From Eubacteriales bacterium (GTDB taxonomy: Bacteria > Bacillota_A > Clostridia > Christensenellales > Aristaeellaceae), in NCBI GenBank assembly GCA_030528845.1, contig JAUMYC010000087.1, positions 1 through 10,003 on the forward strand: a DNA stretch of 10,003 bases, given 5' to 3'. The position numbers were made by a program, and so were the translations under genes. The notes under the pieces were generated by a model. It was not told the origin of the DNA. It searched no databases and saw only the letters and a program-made list of their open reading frames with translations. Position 1 is the stretch's first letter; the number at the start of each line of letters is the position of its first letter. Below are positions 1-6,919 of this stretch, piece after piece.

Positions 1-41
1 CCTTTTTTTGATCGTTTGCAATTATTTTCGACAGAACGCAC

Positions 42-124
42 GGGAGTCCAGAGGGCGGAGCCCTCTGGCGGGGTGCAGGGCGCGCAGCCCTGCGCAACGG
101 GGGTGCAGGGGGCAGAGCCCCCGC
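42..124. repeat. Triplet of GC-rich tandem hairpins 3' of xth
   Basis: Three short palindromes follow one another at about 30-base spacing. The first is a perfect 9-bp stem (48-56 with 60-68, loop GGA). The second is a 7-bp stem (75-81 with 87-93). The third is a 6-bp stem (108-113 with 117-122, loop AGA). The motif GGGGTGCAGGG recurs at 70-80 and 100-110. The array begins 7 bases beyond the xth stop codon. On the xth strand no run of T follows the hairpins, so it is not a classic intrinsic terminator, though it could stabilise or loosely terminate the transcript. It resembles dispersed intergenic hairpin repeats of GC-rich gut Clostridia; that resemblance is from memory. Confidence 0.7.
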
Positions 125-130
125 CCCCCG

Positions 131-883
131 TCAGCCCAATTCGATGCTCACGGGGCAATGGTCGGAGCCAAAGATATCGCAATGGATATCCGTCTTCGTC
201 ACTCTTTCCATCAGCCGCTCGGACACTACGAAATAATCGATGCGCCAGCCCGCGTTCGTCGCACGCGCGTTGCGCATGAACGACCACCACGAGTACACGC
301 CCGTCACGTCCGGGTGCTGCCTGCGCCAGCTGTCGGCAAAGCCCGCCGCGAGCAGGTCCGTAAATTTTCCGCGCTCCTCGTCGGTGAAGCCGGCGTTTTT
401 ATGGTTCGTCTTGGGGTTCTTCAGGTCGATCTCCGTGTGCGCGACGTTCAGATCGCCGCAGAGCACGACCGGCTTTGTCTGATCCAATTGCGCCAGCCAC
501 GCGCGGAAATCGTCCTCCCACTGCATCCTGTACTCCAGCCGCGTCAATTCGCGCTGCGCGTTGGGCGTATAGCAGCATACGAGCTGAAAATCCTCGTATT
601 CCGCCAGGATCACGCGCCCCTCATGGTCGTGTTCGTCGATCCCGATCCCATAGCGCACCTGCAGCGGCTCTGCTTTGGTATAGATCGCCGTGCCGCTGTA
701 GCCTTTTTTGTCCGCGCAGTTCAAAAACACCCGATAGCCCTCCGGCGCGCCGGGAAACTGCTCCTGCTGCAGCTTTGTCTCCTGCAGACAGATGATATCC
801 GGATCGAGCGCGGCCATGCTCTCCTCAAAGCCCTTTCCCATGCATGCCCGCAGCCCGTTCACGTTCCAACTGACGATTTTCAT
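131..883 (-). CDS. xth: Exodeoxyribonuclease III / AP endonuclease (ExoA type)
   Basis: This 250-residue protein belongs to the exonuclease III (Xth/ExoA/APE1) branch of the endonuclease-exonuclease-phosphatase fold. The family cuts DNA 5' of abasic sites and removes 3'-blocking groups in base-excision repair in the cytoplasm. Visible catalytic features run in order: SWNVNGL with Asn7, LQETK with metal-binding Glu35, Tyr105 in CCYTPNAQ, GDLNVAH with Asp144 and Asn146, the WRIDYFVVS strand, and the terminal GSDHCP with Asp241-His242. The length is normal for the family, so the enzyme looks complete and active. The ATG at 883 begins MKIVSWNVNG, the usual N terminus. A GGAGG lies 13 bases upstream, which is rather far. 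The gene is alone on its strand, divergent from the phosphatase fusion gene. Confidence 0.97.
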   Translation of the reverse strand: MKIVSWNVNGLRACMGKGFEESMAALDPDIICLQETKLQQEQFPGAPEGYRVFLNCADKKGYSGTAIYTKAEPLQVRYGIGIDEHDHEGRVILAEYEDFQLVCCYTPNAQRELTRLEYRMQWEDDFRAWLAQLDQTKPVVLCGDLNVAHTEIDLKNPKTNHKNAGFTDEERGKFTDLLAAGFADSWRRQHPDVTGVYSWWSFMRNARATNAGWRIDYFVVSERLMERVTKTDIHCDIFGSDHCPVSIELG

Positions 884-884
884 A

Positions 885-914
885 TTGCAGCCATAGCCTC
901 CGCTCTGCTAAAAT
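885..914 (+). promoter_or_regulatory. Putative promoter of the phosphatase-YdcF fusion gene
   Basis: TTGCAG (885-890) and TAAAAT (909-914) are separated by 18 bases, an acceptable sigma-A pair. Transcription would begin near 921, giving a leader of about 39 bases. The gene's ribosome binding site, GGAGA at 946-950, is 9 bases before the ATG at 960. TATAAC at 920-925 is another -10 candidate but has no matching -35. Confidence 0.45.
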
Positions 915-937
915 ACCTGTATAACAGTATATCACAT

Positions 938-966
938 ATTATACCGGAGATGAAACATCATGTCGA
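938..966 (-). promoter_or_regulatory. Promoter of xth
   Basis: On the minus strand TCGACA (961-966) is followed by a 17-base spacer and a perfect TATAAT (938-943), matching the sigma-A consensus at 11 of 12 positions. Transcription would start near 931 and leave a leader of about 47 bases before the xth ATG. The -35 box covers the start codon region of the divergent fusion gene (ATG at 960-962) and the spacer covers its ribosome binding site, so the two promoters face each other with overlapping transcripts. Confidence 0.75.
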
Positions 967-2315
967 ACACATGGAACGAACGCCTCGCCGCCGCACAGTC
1001 GGCCGCGCGCAAGGCCGGGGAATACCTGCTCAGCCGCCCCTCCTTTTCGGTCATGCACAAGCTGGCCAACGATTATGTGACCGAGGCCGATCAGACGAGC
1101 GAGTCGATCATCCGCAGCGAGCTGCTCAGCCGCTTCCCGGACGACGGCTTTTTCGGCGAGGAGAGCGGAGAGAGCGCGGGCGCAGGCGGCCGCTGGATCG
1201 TCGATCCCATCGACGGCACGGCCAATTTCATCTGCGATCTGCCGCTCTACACCATCTCCATCGCCTACGAGGAGGCGGGAGAGATCGTGGTGGGCTGCGT
1301 CTTCTGTCCGCGGCTGGACGAAATGTACACGGCCGTCAAGGGCCAAGGGGCGTTCCTGAACGGCGAGCCCATCCGCCCCTCGCAGAAGACCGTGCTGCGC
1401 GACGCCATCGTGGGCATGTCCTTTGCCGCGCGCTATGAAGATGCAAAAGCGCGCATGCTCCCCCTGCTGCCCGCGCTGCTGCGGGGCGTGTCCGATCTGC
1501 GCAGGCTCGGCTCCGCCGCGCTGGACCTGTGCCTTGTCGCCTGCGGGCGCTACGACGCCTTCCTCGAGCTGCACCTCTTCCTCTACGACATCGCGGCGGG
1601 CATGCTCATTGCCCGGGAGGCCGGCGCCGTCGTTTCCGGCTGGCCGGGCGACGAGCTGCCCCTGCGCGAAAGCGGCAACACCTTTGCCTGCTGCCCCGCT
1701 CTTTATCCCGCGCTGTACGAGCTCATCGCCTCCGCAGAACAAAGAAAGGTGGACGAACAAATGCAAAAGACAGACGCCATCATCATCCTTGGACACCGGC
1801 TCGAACCGGGCGACAAGCCCTCCGACGATCTCGTCCGCCGCATCGACTGCGCGGTGGAACATTGGAAAGAAACGAACGCGCCGCTCATCATGCCCTGCGG
1901 CGGCCTGACCCCGGGCCACGAGCACACCGAGGCCGAAGTCATGCGCGATATGCTCGTCGAGCGCGGCGTGCCCGCCGAGATCATCCGTCTCGAGGACAAA
2001 TCCCGCGTCACGATCGAAAACGTCGTCAACGCAAAGGGCCTTCTGGCTGAAGGCGCGCGCGTCGCACTGGTCACCAGCGATTATCACGTCGAGCGCGCAC
2101 TGGACGACTGCCGCCGTGCCGGTCTGGAAGCCTACGGCGTCGGCGCACAGACGCCCCCCGGCGAATACCGCGACCAGCTCTTCGCCAAGGAAAAGGAGAT
2201 CTCCGAATATATGAACGCCGCGCGCGCCCAGGGCCTCTCCGACGAGGACATCATGCGCGGATTCGTTGAGGAAATGCGCCGGCGCGCCGCCGAGCGCGGC
2301 CTGAAGTTCGAGTGA
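960..2315 (+). CDS. Inositol-monophosphatase-family domain fused to a YdcF-like (DUF218) domain
   Basis: A 451-residue two-domain protein. Residues 1 to about 258 form an inositol-monophosphatase-family phosphatase: NDYVTEAD (37-44), GEES with Glu67/68, WIVDPIDGT with Asp82 and Asp85, and LYDIAAG with Asp210. These are the acidic metal ligands of the Li+-sensitive, Mg2+-dependent fold; Tyr209 replaces the common Trp. Substrates in the family include myo-inositol phosphates and 3'-phosphoadenosine phosphates, and none can be chosen here. Residues 268-451 match the YdcF/SanA-like DUF218 fold: DAIIILG (272-278), CGG (313-315), TEAEVMRDML (323-332), GVP, Glu345, Ser348, IEN (352-354) and VTSDYHVERA (371-380). 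YdcF-type domains are poorly characterised. No membrane segment is present, so the product is probably cytoplasmic. An internal Shine-Dalgarno and ATG at the border suggest two ancestral genes. The ATG at 960 is preferred to an out-of-frame ATG at 950. Confidence 0.92.
   Translation: MSNTWNERLAAAQSAARKAGEYLLSRPSFSVMHKLANDYVTEADQTSESIIRSELLSRFPDDGFFGEESGESAGAGGRWIVDPIDGTANFICDLPLYTISIAYEEAGEIVVGCVFCPRLDEMYTAVKGQGAFLNGEPIRPSQKTVLRDAIVGMSFAARYEDAKARMLPLLPALLRGVSDLRRLGSAALDLCLVACGRYDAFLELHLFLYDIAAGMLIAREAGAVVSGWPGDELPLRESGNTFACCPALYPALYELIASAEQRKVDEQMQKTDAIIILGHRLEPGDKPSDDLVRRIDCAVEHWKETNAPLIMPCGGLTPGHEHTEAEVMRDMLVERGVPAEIIRLEDKSRVTIENVVNAKGLLAEGARVALVTSDYHVERALDDCRRAGLEAYGVGAQTPPGEYRDQLFAKEKEISEYMNAARAQGLSDEDIMRGFVEEMRRRAAERGLKFE
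1743..1763 (+). promoter_or_regulatory. Internal ribosome binding site and ATG at the domain border
   Basis: AAAGGTGG (1745-1752) lies 8 bases before an in-frame ATG (1761-1763), which is codon 268 of the fusion gene. Initiation here would give a free 184-residue YdcF-like protein that begins just before its first conserved strand (DAIIILG). Spacing and position are what a separate downstream gene would have. Whether ribosomes use it cannot be seen from sequence. Confidence 0.5.
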
Positions 2316-2336
2316 CCTCAACCTCGCACGATTTCC

Positions 2337-2569
2337 TGTAGGGGTCGGCTTTGCGCCGACCCGTTTTTTTATGCGAGGCGGGCGACCTCAAGGGCCGCCC
2401 CTACAAGAGAAGAACATACTGCGGGCCAATAGTTCTCTGTACGGGTCGGCCTTGCGCCGACCCGCTTTTTTATGCGCGAAGCGGGCGACCACAAGAGCCG
2501 CCCCTACAAGGGAAGAACATGCTCCGGGGCCGGCAGCCTCTCTGTAGGGGTCGGCCTTGTGCCGACCCG
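2337..2569. repeat. Tandem composite palindromic repeat, two full units and a half unit
   Basis: Unit 1 (2337-2405) and unit 2 (2438-2508) share one plan. TGTAGGGG (TGTACGGG in unit 2) opens a perfect hairpin with stem GGGTCGGC/GCCGACCC. A run of six or seven T and ATGCG follow, then a second imperfect hairpin around GGGCGACC, closing with CCCCTACA, the complement of the opening. A third copy (2543-2569) has only the first hairpin. Unit starts are 101 and 105 bases apart, and the text between units is also partly conserved (GAAGAACAT, CGGG). This looks like a REP/MITE-like family of small mobile or hairpin elements arrayed in tandem. No transposase is nearby. Confidence 0.75.
2342..2370 (+). 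terminator. Intrinsic terminator of the fusion gene, formed by the first repeat hairpin
   Basis: A perfect 8-bp GC-rich stem (2342-2349 with 2355-2362, loop TTTGC) is followed by G and seven T (2364-2370), 26 bases after the stop codon. The second unit offers a backup terminator: a 9-bp stem (2442-2450 with 2456-2464) followed by six T (2466-2471). Confidence 0.8.
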
Positions 2570-2756
2570 AAAACGAATGAGATCAAACCTGTGCCGCGCA
2601 CATCCTCCCGGCAGCTCCTGCCGACCGCTTCTTCCTAACAACGACAACCGACTGCATCTCTCTGCGCAGCGAAGGGCACGGCCGAACTCGCGCGGGCAGT
2701 TCTCCCTCTCAAAGCACATCCTTGCATGCGCGGGCCGCCCCCATGAATCCCATTGA

Positions 2757-2792
2757 AAACAGGCCCCCTTCCTTTCGGAAGGGGGCCTGTTT
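2757..2792 (-). terminator. Terminator of the ABC/GldG/DUF4340 operon
   Basis: A perfect 16-bp stem (2757-2772 with 2777-2792) closes a 4-base loop, 11 bases past the DUF4340 stop codon. On the minus strand the outer arm ends in TTT followed by C, so the U-tract is short but the stem is very strong. It has A and T at the base on both strands and may also stop plus-strand transcription. Confidence 0.8.
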
Positions 2793-2803
2793 CTGCGCTT
2801 ACA

Positions 2804-4666
2804 TTACTCGTAGTAGGAGAGGTCGCCGTAGATCTCGTCATAGTCGATCGTATCGTCGATGCCTTCGTACTCGCCCTTGAGCAGCAGCTCCGCCGTTTCG
2901 GCGATCTCCAGCACCTTATCCTTGCGGATGAGGAACAGGCTCACTCCATCGCGGCTGACGGCGCAGTAGTCCCGGTCGTAATCGAGATAGCGGATCACAT
3001 GGGGCTCCTCCTGATAGTCGAGCTGATAGCTCACGCTCAGCACGGTCTCGCCCTCGAAGAGGTATTCCTCTTCGTTTTCGATGCGCTTATCCACCAGGCG
3101 GCCGATAACGACCTGATAGAAATCGCGGAAGAGCTCCTCGTCGACATATTCGCCGTTGAGGTAGAAGTCCTGATGGAGCAGCTCGTTGCCGCTTTCGTTC
3201 GTATAAGGCGTATTGATAACTTCGACCTCATAGGTCTTTTCCGGCGTTTCGATCGTGAAGCCTTCCACGCGCTTGATGTTGATCAGGTTTGCAAACTGAT
3301 CGACCAGATAGGACGCGCGGCAATCCTCCAGGAAGGAGAGCAGGCTCACGGCCACCGTGTATACGTCGCCCGTCTCGTCGACCGTGGCATAGCGGTAGGC
3401 GCTGTTGCCTTCCACCACGTCGCCGATGGTCATCTTCAGATACACGTCGTTCACGTCCGCCACTTCGACATGCGCGAAGGGCTCGGCCAGGCCGAATTCG
3501 GCCAGCGCGGCTTCGTCCGGAGCATAGCCCGCATACGCCGTCGGCTTGAGCGCAGAGGCCGAGATCATCGTCGCGGAGGCGCGGTCGCTGTTCACGTCAT
3601 AATCAAACGGCTGGATGAGCATGACATGCGCCACGGAGGCGGAGTCCACGCTGCTGTCGCGCATCACGATCTCCACGGTCTCCTTGCCGCTCTGTTCCGC
3701 CAGCAGGTACACGAGGTTTTCCGGGTCGATCGCCGGCGCCTGCGGAACGGCGTGCAGCGCGTTCACATCCTTGATAAAGTAGTTGTACACCGTCTGGTAG
3801 ACCATGTACACGTCGTTTGTGTCGTCGAGCGAAACGTAGTAATAATCGCCCGTGGGCACCTTGTTGCCGAACTTGAACCGGGTCTCCCCGCCGTCATGAT
3901 AGCGGAAGAGCACCTCTACCTTAGGCTCGGCCAGCCCATACGCCGCCATGTCTTCGCAGTCTTCCTGCACCAGCCTGTTTGCGGTGATGGAATAGGAATA
4001 CACGGCAAGGGGGTTGACGAGGTTGTAATCCGTCGTGAAATAGGGCATGCCCTTGATCTCATAATCCTGCTTTTCCAGCGGATCGAGGATCTTGTCCGCC
4101 TCGAGATCCAGCCCCGCGGGGGCTTCGGTCTCCTCGAGGGTCGGCGCGGGCGTATTGAGCATCTGCGGCGCGACATTGCCCGCGATCTGCTGCATGTCGT
4201 CGGCCACGTTCATCGTGCCCAGCACATTGCCGATCGTCTCGTCCACCGCTCCGGCCAGGCCTTCGAGCTGCTCGGCCTGTTCCTCGCCGGCGCTTTCCGC
4301 AGCCTGCTGCGCAGCTTCCTGCGCAGCGGCGGCGTCAGCCTTTTCCTTGAGGTTGCTCACGATGGTGTACTGTTCCACGCCGTCGTGGTAGATGGTCATG
4401 CTGGCCATGTCGTATCTGTCGCGCCCGGAGAGCATCGTGGTGAGCTCGCTGCCCGTCTGTTCGGGCTGCTCCTCCGGCTCGGGGCGCAGGGAATCGGCCA
4501 GGAAATAGGCTCCGGTGGCCAGAGCGATCACCAGCAGGAGAGAGACGAGGATCGTCGCCCTCTTTTTGCCGATGCTGGAGCTCTTGCCCTCGGCCTTTTT
4601 GCCCTTGAGCTCGCTTGCGCTCTCCAGCCTCGGCCGGACGCGCTCGTTTTGATTATTGTTCTGCAA
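2804..4666 (-). CDS. DUF4340 domain protein, membrane-anchored
   Basis: A 620-residue protein, last in the ABC operon. A short basic cytoplasmic tail (1-36) leads into one hydrophobic anchor (about 37-57); the rest should lie outside the membrane. Residues 239-297 and 387-446 look like two DUF4340 repeats, each opening with a YGLAEP or FGLAEP motif after an acidic or alanine-rich helix and ending in a VYMV/VYTV strand. An Ala/Gln/Glu-rich, probably helical stretch (106-139) and a Pro/Thr/Glu linker (172-184) are inserted before the first repeat. The C terminus is very acidic and Tyr-rich. DUF4340 proteins commonly accompany GldG-like genes; their function is not established. Translation starts at TTG (4666), directly after the GldG stop codon, behind AGGAGGAGG at 9 bases. 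No better ATG exists nearby. An auxiliary subunit of the transporter is the likely role. Confidence 0.85.
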   Translation of the reverse strand: MQNNNQNERVRPRLESASELKGKKAEGKSSSIGKKRATILVSLLLVIALATGAYFLADSLRPEPEEQPEQTGSELTTMLSGRDRYDMASMTIYHDGVEQYTIVSNLKEKADAAAAQEAAQQAAESAGEEQAEQLEGLAGAVDETIGNVLGTMNVADDMQQIAGNVAPQMLNTPAPTLEETEAPAGLDLEADKILDPLEKQDYEIKGMPYFTTDYNLVNPLAVYSYSITANRLVQEDCEDMAAYGLAEPKVEVLFRYHDGGETRFKFGNKVPTGDYYYVSLDDTNDVYMVYQTVYNYFIKDVNALHAVPQAPAIDPENLVYLLAEQSGKETVEIVMRDSSVDSASVAHVMLIQPFDYDVNSDRASATMISASALKPTAYAGYAPDEAALAEFGLAEPFAHVEVADVNDVYLKMTIGDVVEGNSAYRYATVDETGDVYTVAVSLLSFLEDCRASYLVDQFANLINIKRVEGFTIETPEKTYEVEVINTPYTNESGNELLHQDFYLNGEYVDEELFRDFYQVVIGRLVDKRIENEEEYLFEGETVLSVSYQLDYQEEPHVIRYLDYDRDYCAVSRDGVSLFLIRKDKVLEIAETAELLLKGEYEGIDDTIDYDEIYGDLSYYE

Positions 4667-6190
4667 TTACAGACGCCTCCTCCTGACCCAGACGACGGTG
4701 CCGGCCACTGCCACGCCCAGCGGGATCAGCGCGCAGACGACGCCGATGGACACGACCGTGCCCACATCCGGGATCTCCAGAGTGGTGTTGATGATCTGCG
4801 ACGCGCGCACGATGACGCTCACGTCACGGTTGACCAGCCATTCCATCGCGGCCATGGCAAAGTCGATGTTGTAGCTCTGGGTGATGAAGTTCGTATCCGC
4901 ATAGAAATACGGGCTGGAGAGCAGGACGATGCGGGTGGTGTCGTTGAGGTCCACCACGTCGTGCTGCTGTTCCACGGCATAGGCCAGGATCTGGCTGCCG
5001 TTGGCGATGGCGTCGCCGGAATCTTCAAAGGCGGTCGAGGAATCCGACGGCTTGACATACGAGCCTTCGGAAGAGGTCAGCAGCGTCTCATAACGCACGC
5101 CGGAGAGCGGGATGTCGCAGTTGTTGATGGGACGGCCGCCGTAGACGTGCAGATAGTTGTTCGTCGCCGCCATGGGAGCGGTGATCTCGTGCTCGGCGTT
5201 CAGCTCGGGGATGACCACCGTCTGCGAGGAGATCCAGCGGTCGGTGGCGTTGCCGTCTTCCACGACATAGCCGTCGCCGAAGGAGAGCTGGTAGATCTCC
5301 AGCAGGGCCTTGAAGTTGGACAGGTCGTTCATATCCACGTTGTTGTCCACGGTCATCATCAGCCTGCCGCCGTCCTGCAGCCATGCGGAGAGGACTTCAA
5401 ACTCGGAGTCGGTCAGGTCCGTCTGCGGGCAGGAGATGACGATGGTATCGCCGGGCTGCGGGGTGACGCCGGTGCCGAGGGTGAGCGGCTGCACGTTGTA
5501 GTTCTCGTCCTCCAGATAGCCGGAAAAGACGGTCATGTAATCCATGCTGATCTCGTTATGGCCGGTGAGGAAATAGACGTTGGGGGTGTTGTCGGAGGAG
5601 ACGTACTTGATGGCGGAAGTCAGCTTCGCCTCGCCGTTGAAGGCCTGCTCATAGCTGTAGCCCCAGGAGGAGGTGCTGTCCGGCACATAGGAGGTGTTGT
5701 ACAGGTCGGTGCGGGTGATGTAGCGCACCTTGCTGTCGTCGGCCCTCGCCACGATCACGCTGCCCTCCGGAAGGGAGACCTGCTGCGTGTCCACGAGGCG
5801 GGCGAGCCTGGTCGGCTCGGTGTAGGGGTCGATGAAGTCATAGGTGATGTGCTTGTTCATGGCGTGATATTTCTTCGCCATTTCTTCCAGCTGCACCTTC
5901 AGCTCGGTCTGCGTGCCGTCCTGATAGAGCAGATAGATCACGATATCCTCGTCCACTTCCGCCACGGTGTCCACGGTGGACTGGGCAAAATCCGTCACCT
6001 GAGAGGGGGAGAGGTCGATGGACAGGGCCCAGTTGTCCTCCACCACGCCGAAGACGACGTTGACCACCACGGCGGCGGCGACGACCAGCACGGTCATCAG
6101 CAGCGCAAAGCCGCCGAAGCGATATCTGCGGTTTTTCAGAAGATTCTGAAAGAAATTTCCATTTCCGTTATTATTCTTCAGCTTGCTCAT
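4667..6190 (-). CDS. GldG-family ABC transporter auxiliary protein
   Basis: A 507-residue protein with the plan of GldG-like (ABC_transp_aux) proteins. It has a short basic N-terminal tail, a transmembrane segment (about 27-48), a long extracytoplasmic part, a C-terminal transmembrane segment (about 476-501) and the basic end RRRRL. The N-terminal outer region (83-121) resembles the family's first domain, with IVIYLLYQ and ITYDFIDP. EAKLTSAIKYV (187-197), NVYFLTGHNE (204-213), DTIVISCPQTDLT (248-260) and LSAWLQDGGRLMMTVDNN (267-284) match the conserved core, the GIFT-type domain also found in eukaryotic IFT52. In Bacteroidota GldG works with GldA and GldF in gliding; no gliding machinery is visible here, so a different role is likely. 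The gene follows the permease stop after 5 bases, with GAGGGC as a modest ribosome binding site. Confidence 0.9.
   Translation of the reverse strand: MSKLKNNNGNGNFFQNLLKNRRYRFGGFALLMTVLVVAAAVVVNVVFGVVEDNWALSIDLSPSQVTDFAQSTVDTVAEVDEDIVIYLLYQDGTQTELKVQLEEMAKKYHAMNKHITYDFIDPYTEPTRLARLVDTQQVSLPEGSVIVARADDSKVRYITRTDLYNTSYVPDSTSSWGYSYEQAFNGEAKLTSAIKYVSSDNTPNVYFLTGHNEISMDYMTVFSGYLEDENYNVQPLTLGTGVTPQPGDTIVISCPQTDLTDSEFEVLSAWLQDGGRLMMTVDNNVDMNDLSNFKALLEIYQLSFGDGYVVEDGNATDRWISSQTVVIPELNAEHEITAPMAATNNYLHVYGGRPINNCDIPLSGVRYETLLTSSEGSYVKPSDSSTAFEDSGDAIANGSQILAYAVEQQHDVVDLNDTTRIVLLSSPYFYADTNFITQSYNIDFAMAAMEWLVNRDVSVIVRASQIINTTLEIPDVGTVVSIGVVCALIPLGVAVAGTVVWVRRRRL
4676..4684 (-). promoter_or_regulatory. Ribosome binding site inside the GldG gene that sets the TTG start
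   Basis: The minus strand reads AGGAGGAGG 9 bases before TTG (4666-4664). These bases also encode arginines of the C-terminal RRRR of the GldG-like protein. The upstream TAA and the TTG touch without a gap, pointing to translational coupling and roughly matched synthesis of the two proteins. Confidence 0.75.
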
Positions 6191-6195
6191 AGTTC

Positions 6196-6918
6196 TCAGC
6201 CCTCACTCCATCTTCTCTTGTCGACCACGCGGACGGTGAAGAACAGCATCAGGCCGATAAACGTCAGATAATAGATGACGTCTGCCAGCGAAACGACGCC
6301 CGCCGTAAACGTGTAATACCTGCGATACAGGGAGAACCAGTTCAGCACGCTGGAGATCCAGTCCAGATAGGTGGGGAACACCAGATAAGAAGCTACGGAT
6401 TCGATGATCTGCACGCCCAGATTCACGCCGAAGGTGAGCACGGCCGCGGAGACCTGGTTTTCCGTCACGGCGCTCATGAACACGCCGATGGCGATGTAGG
6501 TGCAGCCCATGAGGAAGTAGCCCAGATAGTTCGAGAAGATCAGGCCCCAATAGGCCTTGCCGTAGGTGACGATGACGATGATGCAGAAGGCGGTGCCCAG
6601 CAGGCTGAGCGCGAACACGGAGACCGCCGCGAGGAACTTGCCGCAGACGATCGAGGTGATCGACAGAGGCGAGGTCAGCAGCAGCTGGTCGGTCTTGGTG
6701 CGCTTTTCCTCGGCCAGCAGCTTCATCGTCAGCACGGGCACGATCATCATGAACAGATAGCTGAGGTTGCCGAACATGGTGGACAGGGAGTTGGTGGCGG
6801 CGATGACGTTGTACAGCAGGAAGAAGATGCCGCCCGCCAGAAGGAACACGGCCATGAAGACATAGCCGATCGGGGTGAGGAAATAATTTTGGAACTCACG
6901 CTTCCAGATCGCAAGCAT
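6196..6918 (-). CDS. ABC-2 type permease (GldF-like)
   Basis: A 240-residue integral membrane protein with about six hydrophobic segments (roughly 18-38, 52-68, 96-118, 132-150, 158-180, 212-231). Between the second and third lies MKLLAEEKRTKTDQLLLTSP (65-84), the characteristic cytoplasmic motif of ABC-2 permeases, which contacts the ATPase. It should form a dimeric membrane channel or translocator with the ATPase encoded just upstream. Length and topology fit GldF/NatB-type half-transporters. The ATG at 6918 comes one base after the ATPase stop codon, with AGGAGGT 8 bases upstream, an excellent site. The substrate cannot be deduced from sequence. Confidence 0.93.
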   Translation of the reverse strand: MLAIWKREFQNYFLTPIGYVFMAVFLLAGGIFFLLYNVIAATNSLSTMFGNLSYLFMMIVPVLTMKLLAEEKRTKTDQLLLTSPLSITSIVCGKFLAAVSVFALSLLGTAFCIIVIVTYGKAYWGLIFSNYLGYFLMGCTYIAIGVFMSAVTENQVSAAVLTFGVNLGVQIIESVASYLVFPTYLDWISSVLNWFSLYRRYYTFTAGVVSLADVIYYLTFIGLMLFFTVRVVDKRRWSEG

Positions 6919-6919
6919 G

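Larger units (their letters stand above)
2316..2803. other. Gene-free stretch between convergent genes
   Basis: These 488 bases separate the 3' ends of the fusion gene (plus) and the DUF4340 gene (minus). The first half holds the composite palindromic repeats (2337-2569) and the last part holds the minus-strand terminator (2757-2792). From 2570 to 2756 I see no supported gene, RNA or clear repeat: the short open frames there have no ribosome binding site and no recognisable product. Confidence 0.75.

Noticed and set aside
3..9. A run of seven T at the window start as a terminator tail
   Set aside because: The matching stem would lie outside the window, so nothing can be claimed.
8..1438. A 476-codon plus-strand open frame across xth and the start of the fusion gene
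   Set aside because: It is a codon-aligned antisense shadow of xth that then runs out of frame through the phosphatase gene; the product is Arg/His-rich without family features.
939..2321. A 460-codon minus-strand open frame opposite the fusion gene
   Set aside because: It is a codon-aligned antisense shadow; the plus strand carries both clear phosphatase and YdcF motifs.
2337..2569. The tandem repeats as a CRISPR array
   Set aside because: Units are about 70 bases with internal hairpins, the spacers are partly conserved with each other, and no cas gene is present.
2351..2841. Short open frames of 68-95 codons in the convergent intergenic region
   Set aside because: They run through repeats and the terminator, lack ribosome binding sites and encode compositionally random Arg/Pro-rich peptides.
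2753..6271. A 1,172-codon open frame on the plus strand
   Set aside because: It lies codon-on-codon opposite the DUF4340 and GldG-like genes and exists only because they lack TTA, CTA and TCA. Its product is a His/Asp/Val-rich low-complexity chain with no family features, and the minus-strand genes are clearly real.
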